A stretch of DNA of 64,000 nucleotides from Microbacterium sp. zg-Y818 (GTDB lineage: Bacteria > Actinomycetota > Actinomycetes > Actinomycetales > Microbacteriaceae). Numbering within the stretch: position 1 is the stretch's first letter; the number at the start of each line of letters is the position of its first letter. The notes beneath the pieces were generated by a model. That model did no database searches. It was not told the origin of the DNA and was given only the letters and a program-made list of their open reading frames with translations. Made by a program: the position numbers and the translations under genes. The stretch spans positions 1,922,001-1,986,000 of the forward strand of contig NZ_CP126741.1 in NCBI RefSeq assembly GCF_030246905.1, written 5' to 3'. Shown here piece after piece: positions 58,305 to 64,000 of this stretch.

Positions 58305-59236
58305 CGCGACCCGCCGTCCGCCAGCACGCGTCCGGCGCCGGTCGGCACGCGCGCCCCGGTCTCGTGCAGCTTCGCGCCGTCGAGGTCGAGGATGGCGTCG
58401 ATGCGGTCGCGGACGCTCTCTGGCGTGAGATGCGGATCACGGATGCCGGGGGTGCGCACCGTCACCAGGCGCGCCACTGCGCCGCCCGAGGCCGAAAGCA
58501 CTTCTCCCGTGAACGTGCAGTCGCGCGAGGCGAGGAAGGCCGCGACCGGCGCGACGAGCTCGGCCGGCATGGTCTGCTTCATGGTCTCCGCGAAACCGGG
58601 CGGGAGCGCATCGCCGGTCGCGTCGACCATGCGTGTGCCGGCGCCGGGAGCGATCGCATTGACGAGGATTCCGTGCGGAGCCCCCGCGACGGCGAGGTTG
58701 TGCGTGAGTGCCAGCACGGCGCCCTTGGCGCTGCCGTATGGCACCATGCCCGGCACGCCCCACAGCGCGGACGACACGGTGTTGACGATCCGTGGGGCGG
58801 CACTGCGCTCGAGGTGCGGCCACGCCGCGCGCGCCAGCTCCAGCGAACCGAACAGGTGGACGTCGAGGAACCGCTGCACGGTCGTGCGGTCGATGTCCGG
58901 CAAGTCGTGCACCGCGAAGTTGCCGGCGTTGCACACGAGCGCGTCGATACCGCCGAACGTGCTCACGGTCTCGCTGACGATGCGCGCCACCGCATCGGCG
59001 TCAGACACCGATGCCCGCACCGCGAACGCCTCGCCGCCGGCCGCGAGGATCTCGGCGACCGTCTCGGCGGCCGGATCCTCGGCCGTCTGCGATGAGCCGT
59101 CGACGCTGGCGCCGAGGTCGACCACGCACACGCGTGCCCCCCGCGCAGCCAGCAGCTTCGCTTCGGCGCGGCCTATGCCGCGACCTGCGCCGGTGACGAT
59201 GACGGATGCACCCGCCAGTCCGATCGCATCAGACAT
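58301..59236 (-). CDS. SDR family oxidoreductase, 3-hydroxyacyl-CoA dehydrogenase-like
   Basis: ATG at 59236 gives 311 aa. The SDR core is clear: SVIVTGAGRGIGRAEAKLLAARGA, VCVVDLGASVDGSS, LVCNAGNFAVHDL, the catalytic YGSAKGAV and NAIAPGAGTRMV. The insertion SQTAEDPAAETVAEI and the C-terminal extension (TPESVRDRIDAILDLDGAKL) are typical of the peroxisomal multifunctional-enzyme branch that acts on 3-hydroxyacyl-CoA. It overlaps the CoA-transferase gene by 8 bases and the thioesterase gene by ATGA. Confidence 0.84.
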   Translation of the reverse strand: MSDAIGLAGASVIVTGAGRGIGRAEAKLLAARGARVCVVDLGASVDGSSQTAEDPAAETVAEILAAGGEAFAVRASVSDADAVARIVSETVSTFGGIDALVCNAGNFAVHDLPDIDRTTVQRFLDVHLFGSLELARAAWPHLERSAAPRIVNTVSSALWGVPGMVPYGSAKGAVLALTHNLAVAGAPHGILVNAIAPGAGTRMVDATGDALPPGFAETMKQTMPAELVAPVAAFLASRDCTFTGEVLSASGGAVARLVTVRTPGIRDPHLTPESVRDRIDAILDLDGAKLHETGARVPTGAGRVLADGGSR

Positions 59237-60395
59237 CCGCACCCACCTCCTGGGCGTCGCCCGCGACGCCCGCCGCGACCAGTTCATCGATGCGCTCGTC
59301 GCTCAACCCCAATCCGGACAGCACCCTTCGGGTGTCCGCACCCGGCGGGCGCGCCGCTTCCGGCTCGTCCAGCACCCCGCTGGCGTACCGCGGAACGGGC
59401 GCGGGCTGCACGTGTCCGTCCACGCGGGTGAGCACCCCGCGGGCCGCCAGATGCGGGTGGGTCGCCGCGTCTTTCAGCGTTCTCACCGGCGCCACGCACG
59501 CGTCGACGCCGTCGAACGCCTCGACCCACTGCGCCTGCGTGCGCGTCGCGAACAGCGCGGCGAAGGTCGCCGACAGCTCGGGCCAGCGGGTTCTGTCGCG
59601 TTGCGGGGCACCGTCGGGATCGATGCCGAGCACCGCCAGGAGGGCAGCGTAGAAGATGGGCTCGATCGCGCCGACCGACATCCACCGGCCGTCGGATGTC
59701 TCGTAGGCGCGGTAGAAATGCGCGCCGCCGTCGATCGTGTTCGTGCCCCGGTCGCCCCACGCGCCGCGTTCCGCGAGGCCGTAGAAGAGCGAGCCGAGGA
59801 AGGCGGCGCCGTCGATCATGGCCGCGTCGACGATCTCGCCGACCGCGGTCGCACGAGACCGCAGCACCGCGCACACGACGCCGAACGCGAGCATCATCCC
59901 GCCCCCACCGTAGTCGGCGACGAGGTTCAGCGGCGGCACCGGCGCGCGTCCCGGTTCGCCGATGGCGTCGAGCAGGCCGGTGAGACCGAGGTAGTTGATG
60001 TCATGGCCGGCCGCGAGCGCCAGCGGCCCGTCCTGTCCCCACCCGGTCATCCGGCCGACCACGAGCGACGGGTGGGCGGCGAGGAGGTCGGCGGGGTCGA
60101 GCCCCATCCGCTCCAGCACACCGGGTCGAAACCCCTCGAGCAGCACGTCGGCGTTCGCCACGAGTTCGCGCAGCGCGTCGACGCCGCGCGGATCCTTGAG
60201 ATCGAGCACGATCGTCTGCCGCGAACGACCGAAGACGTCGGATGCCGCGTCGGCCCGCCGCGGACCACCGGGGCGGTCGACGCGGATCACCTCGGCCCCG
60301 TTGTCCGCGAGGAGCGTCGCCGCGAGCGGCAGCGGGCCCTGCGCGGCGAGTTCGATCACACGGATGCCCGCAAGCGGGCCGGAGCGCTCGGTCAC
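59229..60395 (-). CDS. CaiB/BaiF-family CoA-transferase, alpha-methylacyl-CoA racemase-like
   Basis: GTG at 60395 overlaps the SMP-30 gene stop; the product is 388 aa. The N-terminal GIRVIELAAQGPLPLAATLLADNGAEVIRVDRPGG is typical of the family. The GHDINYLGLTG segment carries the catalytic Asp context of alpha-methylacyl-CoA racemases, and the surrounding TGWGQDGPLALAAG and DAAMIDGA also fit. It would either move CoA to a carboxylic acid or racemise 2-methylacyl-CoA, a step needed for methyl-branched side chains. Racemase is favoured by motif; transferase is possible. Confidence 0.84.
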   Translation of the reverse strand: MTERSGPLAGIRVIELAAQGPLPLAATLLADNGAEVIRVDRPGGPRRADAASDVFGRSRQTIVLDLKDPRGVDALRELVANADVLLEGFRPGVLERMGLDPADLLAAHPSLVVGRMTGWGQDGPLALAAGHDINYLGLTGLLDAIGEPGRAPVPPLNLVADYGGGGMMLAFGVVCAVLRSRATAVGEIVDAAMIDGAAFLGSLFYGLAERGAWGDRGTNTIDGGAHFYRAYETSDGRWMSVGAIEPIFYAALLAVLGIDPDGAPQRDRTRWPELSATFAALFATRTQAQWVEAFDGVDACVAPVRTLKDAATHPHLAARGVLTRVDGHVQPAPVPRYASGVLDEPEAARPPGADTRRVLSGLGLSDERIDELVAAGVAGDAQEVGADV

Positions 60396-61300
60396 GGGCG
60401 CGCCTGGCCTGCCCCGACGGGCACCTCTGCGACCCAGATCGACCCCTGCGCGCCGCGCACCGACGCGTCGAAGTCCCACACCTCGAAGCCGCAGCAGACG
60501 TAGAGGGTGCGCCGGCCCTCGCCACCGAGGCCGCACGCCGTGGTGCGGCCGCCGCGCTCGGGGTCGACCGGCACGCGCGCGGTGATCTCGCCACCCTCGA
60601 CCACGCGGATCACCGCGCCGCCTCCGGGCTGCGCCACCCACACCGCGCCGTCGGCGTCGAAGCAGATGCCATCGGGCAGCAGGTCGAGCTCAGCGAAGAC
60701 CCGCGGCGCCGTGAGGGTACCGTCGGAGGCGCGATCGAAGGCGATCAACCGGTTCTCGGGAGCCTCGGCGGTGACCACGGTGCGTCCGTCGGCGCTGATC
60801 GTGATGCCGTTGGCCGCCGTGAGCGGACCGGCCTCCCGCAGCTCCCGCACCGACCCGTCGGTTTCGACGAGGAGGAGGGGGGTCTGGACCGGCGTTTCGC
60901 CCTTCCAGATGTCATAGCCCAGCTGCGTGACGTAGGCGCGGCCGTCGGCGTCGACGACCATGTCGTTGACGGGACCGGGTGCGAACGGGCGGAGGTCGGC
61001 GTACACCTCTGCCTGCCGGCCGTCCCACACCAGCACGACCCGCTCGAACATGGAGTTCGCGATGAGACGGCCGTCGGGGAGGAAGTCGATGCCGACCGTC
61101 ACGACGCGGGCTCCGTCCAGACCCACGCGGTCGGAGAAGTCGGCGTAGACCGACCACGAGCCGTCCGTGTCGACGCGGATCACGCGCGCGGCATACATGT
61201 CGGAGAAGTAGAACGCGCCATCGTGCCAGCGCGGGCACTCCGTCCAGCTGAAGCCCACCGCGACCTGCTGTGCCGCGTACTCCTGCACCACTTCGTGCAT
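60392..61300 (-). CDS. SMP-30/gluconolactonase family protein
   Basis: ATG at 61300 has GAGAGGAACGAG upstream; an upstream ATG at 61330 adds ten poorly placed residues. The 302-aa product is a six-bladed beta-propeller: WTECPRWHDGAFYFSDMYAARVIRV, GIDFLPDGRLIANS, FAPGPVNDMVVDADGRAYVTQLG, LTAANGITISADGRTVVTAEAPENRL and LPDGICFDADGAVWVAQP carry the metal-binding Glu, Asn and Asp positions. It is a calcium-dependent lactonase-type hydrolase, so it may open a lactone intermediate in this pathway. Substrate unknown. Confidence 0.87.
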   Translation of the reverse strand: MHEVVQEYAAQQVAVGFSWTECPRWHDGAFYFSDMYAARVIRVDTDGSWSVYADFSDRVGLDGARVVTVGIDFLPDGRLIANSMFERVVLVWDGRQAEVYADLRPFAPGPVNDMVVDADGRAYVTQLGYDIWKGETPVQTPLLLVETDGSVRELREAGPLTAANGITISADGRTVVTAEAPENRLIAFDRASDGTLTAPRVFAELDLLPDGICFDADGAVWVAQPGGGAVIRVVEGGEITARVPVDPERGGRTTACGLGGEGRRTLYVCCGFEVWDFDASVRGAQGSIWVAEVPVGAGQARP

Positions 61301-61354
61301 CTCGTTCCTCTCGTCCTGCGGGTGGATCATCGTTGTCAGGTCATGAGCGCGGGG

Positions 61355-63667
61355 TCATCGGCGCGCGGGCTCGGTGCCGATCACGCCGGCCTCGAGCAAC
61401 CCGGCGATGTCGGCGTCTCCGAGTCCCAGCACCTGCGTCAGCACGAGTTCGTTGTGCTGACCGAGCCCGGGCGGGGGTGTGCGCGACCAGCGGTCGATGC
61501 CGTCCACGCGGAACGGCAGGGTGGGGATCGGAAGGGTTCCGGCGACGTCGTGCGTGATCTGTTCGTAGTAGCGCGTGGCCTGCACCTGGGGGTCAAGGTG
61601 GGTGAACCTCGCATCGACGGCGAACGCCACCGGGATGCCGAGCGCGCGGAGCGCGTCGCGCAGGGTCACGGCGTCCTGGACGGTCGTCCAGGACGCGAGC
61701 AGTCCGTCGAGCTCCTCGCGGTGCGCGCGGCGCCCGTCGAACCGGGCGAAGCGCGGGTCGCTCGCCCACGCCTCGTCGCGCGCCAGGTCGGCGAAGCCCT
61801 GCCACTGGACATCGTCCAGCATCGAGATCGCGATGCCGTGGGGTGCGCCTGACACGGGATAGACACCCTGCGGCGCGGCCGACGACGCATGGTTGCCGTC
61901 GCGGCCGAGCAGTTCGCCGGTGCGGCTGTAGACGATGGCCTGCTCGGCGGCGAGGACGACGGCACCCTCGGCGAGGGCGGCCTCGACCAGCATCCCCTCG
62001 CCGCGGGAGCGCGCAGCGTGCAATGCGGCCAGCGTCGCGAAGGCGGCGTTGAACCCACCCATCGGGTCGCCCGGGCCGTTCGGGTTCAGTGGCGGGCGGT
62101 CGGCGTACCCGGTACGCGCGCACAGCCCGGAGAACTGCTCGACGGTCTGGGCGTACGCCACCTGATCCCGGCGAGGTCCGGTCAGCCCGTACGCGGGCAT
62201 GCGCACCATGACCAGGCGCGGGTTGAGATCCTGCACCGCGGGCCAGTCGAGCCCGGCCTTCTCGAGCACGCGCGGGGCGTAGTTCTCGATGAGTACGTCG
62301 CTGGAGCGGATCAACTGATCGGCGAGGGCCTTGCCCTCGGGCTGCGTGAGGTCGAGGGTGACCCCACGCTTGTTGTGGTTGTTCGCCAGGAAGTAGTGGC
62401 TCACCTCCCACCATCGCTCGGGGCGCTGCTTCATGCGCAGCGCGCCCATCATTGAGCGAGCGCCGTCCATGCGGCGCGTGGATTCGACCTTGACGACCTC
62501 CGCGCCGTAGGCGCCGAGCACCTCGCTGGCGAGCGCCCCCGCCCACCACGACCCGAAGTCCGCGACGCGCACGCCGTCCAGCGACGCGTCGAACCGCGCA
62601 GGCCGGGCGGCGAGCCGGAGGTCGACGGCGTCGACGGTCGCGGCTGCGGCACGGCTGCGGCCCGGGCGCTCCCCCGCCAACCGGAACGGCGCCACGGGAT
62701 GCACGCCGACACCATCGGGCGCCGGCTGGAAGAACTCGCGCGCCACGACCTGCGGGTCTTCGAGGATCGATCGGCCGTCGTTGACGGGCGCGACCGGCAC
62801 GCGGAAGAGGCTAGCCGCCTCGAGGATCTCCTGCACGGTGTGCGTCCGCGTCCACGCCCGCACCATGTCGTTCCACTCGCCGCCGCTGTCGTAGCGGCCC
62901 GCGGCGGAGCGGAACCGCTCGTCGGCGAGAAGCTCCGGGCGGTCGATCATCACGAGGAAGTCCTCGAGGTTCTGCGCCGAACCCAGGTTGAACCCCACCC
63001 ACCCGTCACGCGCCGGCTCCACGGAGGGCAGCAGCCGTCGTCGCGCGCGCGGCGTCTCGGGGGTGTCGCCGGACAGCGACGAGCCCACGTCGATGAAGTT
63101 GTTCGTGGCGCAGATCCCGACGGCCAGCAGCGAGCAGTCCGTGACGCTCGCGCGTCCGAGGGTGAGGGCGGCGAGGGAGGCGGTGGCCGCCACGGCGCCC
63201 GCGAGCCACAGCGTCTCGCCGCTGCCGCTGCGCACCGCCGGCCGATCCTCATCGCCGCGCAGGTGCAGTGATCCCGCCTCCGCCTGCAGTGTGAACTCCG
63301 TCCACGGCTCGTGCGCGCGAGGGCCCGTCAATCCACGGGGGGTGATCAGCACGAGGGCACGATCGGCGCCGATGCGGGCGATCTCCTCGGCGGCGGGCGG
63401 CACCGCGCACTCCCACACGACGATGTCCGCACAGGCCGCCAGGTCGGCGAACACCGCGAACGACCCGTCCGCCACCACGCGCTTGCCGGCATCCAGGTAG
63501 CCGCGCAGTTCATCGGACACGTCCTCGGTCCACCATTCGGGGGCGTCCGGTCGCACCACGACGACGTCCGCGCCGGCGTCGACCAACTGACGCCCCGCGA
63601 ACGCCCCGGCGATGCCGCGCGAACGCTCGATCACCACGAGGCCCGCGAGCGGTGCGGACGCGCTCAT
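61355..63667 (-). CDS. Tandem double CaiB/BaiF CoA-transferase fusion
   Basis: ATG at 63667 overlaps the acyl-CoA dehydrogenase stop; the product is 770 aa, twice the usual 390. The N-terminal half (residues about 1-380) is a divergent copy: LAGLVVIERSRGIAGAFAG, VVWECAVPP and LITPRGLTGPRAHEPWTEF. The C-terminal half (about 390-770) is the better conserved copy: VRVADFGSWWAGALASEVLGAYGAEVVKVES, NNHNKRGVTLDLTQPEG, LIENYAPRVLEKAGL and DPMGGFNAAFATLAALHAARS. Both halves could form one intramolecular dimer. It probably activates a carboxylic acid with CoA. Such fusions occur in actinobacteria and proteobacteria. Confidence 0.87.
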   Translation of the reverse strand: MSASAPLAGLVVIERSRGIAGAFAGRQLVDAGADVVVVRPDAPEWWTEDVSDELRGYLDAGKRVVADGSFAVFADLAACADIVVWECAVPPAAEEIARIGADRALVLITPRGLTGPRAHEPWTEFTLQAEAGSLHLRGDEDRPAVRSGSGETLWLAGAVAATASLAALTLGRASVTDCSLLAVGICATNNFIDVGSSLSGDTPETPRARRRLLPSVEPARDGWVGFNLGSAQNLEDFLVMIDRPELLADERFRSAAGRYDSGGEWNDMVRAWTRTHTVQEILEAASLFRVPVAPVNDGRSILEDPQVVAREFFQPAPDGVGVHPVAPFRLAGERPGRSRAAAATVDAVDLRLAARPARFDASLDGVRVADFGSWWAGALASEVLGAYGAEVVKVESTRRMDGARSMMGALRMKQRPERWWEVSHYFLANNHNKRGVTLDLTQPEGKALADQLIRSSDVLIENYAPRVLEKAGLDWPAVQDLNPRLVMVRMPAYGLTGPRRDQVAYAQTVEQFSGLCARTGYADRPPLNPNGPGDPMGGFNAAFATLAALHAARSRGEGMLVEAALAEGAVVLAAEQAIVYSRTGELLGRDGNHASSAAPQGVYPVSGAPHGIAISMLDDVQWQGFADLARDEAWASDPRFARFDGRRAHREELDGLLASWTTVQDAVTLRDALRALGIPVAFAVDARFTHLDPQVQATRYYEQITHDVAGTLPIPTLPFRVDGIDRWSRTPPPGLGQHNELVLTQVLGLGDADIAGLLEAGVIGTEPARR

Positions 63668-64000
63668 TCGGACGACTCCGGCCAGTCCACGAACCGCTCG
63701 CGGAAGTCGCCGGTGCGCGCCGCCGTCAGCACGGCCCCGCCGAGCTCCCGCAGCAGGTCCCGCGACGCGCCGAAGCGCAGCCGCTGCGCCTTGGTGCGAC
63801 GGTAGAAGTGATGGAGCGGGTACTCCTTGATGAACCCGACGCCGCCATGGAGCTGCACCGCGTTCTTCGACGCGCGCTCCCCCGTCTCGGACGCCTGCCA
63901 CGCAGCCATCAGCGAGGTTCGGATCGCATCGTGGCCGTTGGCGAGGCGCCACAGCCCCGACCACACCAGCAGGGACGTCGCCTCGATGTCCATGCGCATG
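63664..64000 (-). CDS. Acyl-CoA dehydrogenase, C-terminal fragment (runs off the window)
   Basis: The visible 111 residues are the C-terminal four-helix part of an acyl-CoA dehydrogenase: GERASKNAVQLHGGVGFIKEYPLHHFYRRTKAQRLRFGASRDLLREL, including the QLHGGVGF region. The frame continues past the right edge. It would introduce a double bond into an acyl-CoA, the step before the enoyl-CoA hydratases in this island. The shared ATGA with the CoA-transferase gene shows operon membership. Confidence 0.88.
   Translation of the reverse strand, partial: MRMDIEATSLLVWSGLWRLANGHDAIRTSLMAAWQASETGERASKNAVQLHGGVGFIKEYPLHHFYRRTKAQRLRFGASRDLLRELGGAVLTAARTGDFRERFVDWPESSE

Noticed and set aside
57867..60503. 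878-codon plus-strand open frame over the thioesterase, SDR and CoA-transferase genes
   Set aside because: Antisense shadow covering several coupled minus-strand genes with clear catalytic motifs.

Overview
The window is 64 kb of very GC-rich, gene-dense bacterial DNA with many 4-base stop/start overlaps and GTG starts. It fits a chromosomal segment of an actinobacterium, most probably Microbacterium or a close relative in the Microbacteriaceae. This assignment is inferred from protein families such as the DUF7882-type small protein at 41249-41581, the ESX-type WXG100 protein and the HrpA/DUF3418 helicase, and from short dispersed repeats. No rRNA, tRNA, CRISPR array, insertion sequence or phage gene was recognised, and no gene-free stretch exceeds about 210 bases.

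Region 1 (1-14078) is the most distinctive part: a type VII (ESX/WXG100) secretion locus wired to threonine phosphorylation. It encodes, in one overlapping operon, a membrane FHA protein, a PP2C phosphatase, a zinc-ribbon/FHA protein, a membrane-anchored Ser/Thr kinase, a degenerate-FHA protein and an EssC/EccC-like ATPase that has its own FHA domain. Then come a WXG100 substrate, a WXG100-like protein with a proline-rich tail, a 542-aa candidate lipase effector, a lipoprotein (candidate immunity protein) and a 208-aa soluble protein (candidate adaptor). The kinase tail carries six copies of a short acidic-Thr-x-Leu motif, and the same motif sits just before the FHA domain of the membrane FHA protein.

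Region 2 (14284-43995) is mostly housekeeping and transport. It holds HrpA helicase, a quinone reductase, an O-acetylhomoserine sulfhydrylase-type enzyme, a LacI-controlled sugar operon (araD-like epimerase plus a ChvE/GguA/GguB-type ABC importer), a Gfo/Idh/MocA oxidoreductase, a NYN-LOTUS protein, a GalT-like protein paired with an RlmG-like methyltransferase, a complete Dpp/Opp-type peptide importer, two DoxX proteins and many small conserved proteins. Several genes share a TANNNT box exactly six bases before the start codon, suggesting leaderless mRNAs.

Region 3 (44028-64000) has an ATP-dependent DNA ligase and then a large catabolic island. Old-yellow-enzyme, TetR, several short-chain dehydrogenases, a quinone reductase, enoyl-CoA hydratase, MFS transporter, cyclase-family hydrolase, flavin reductase fused to an IclR-like domain, MaoC hydratase, NUDIX hydrolase, PaaI-type thioesterase, racemase-like and tandem CaiB CoA-transferases, SMP-30 lactonase and the end of an acyl-CoA dehydrogenase together resemble a pathway that opens an alicyclic or branched substrate and degrades it as CoA thioesters. 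Two convergent operons of the island meet at a perfect 26-bp hairpin (55454-55509). The actual substrate cannot be read from the sequence.
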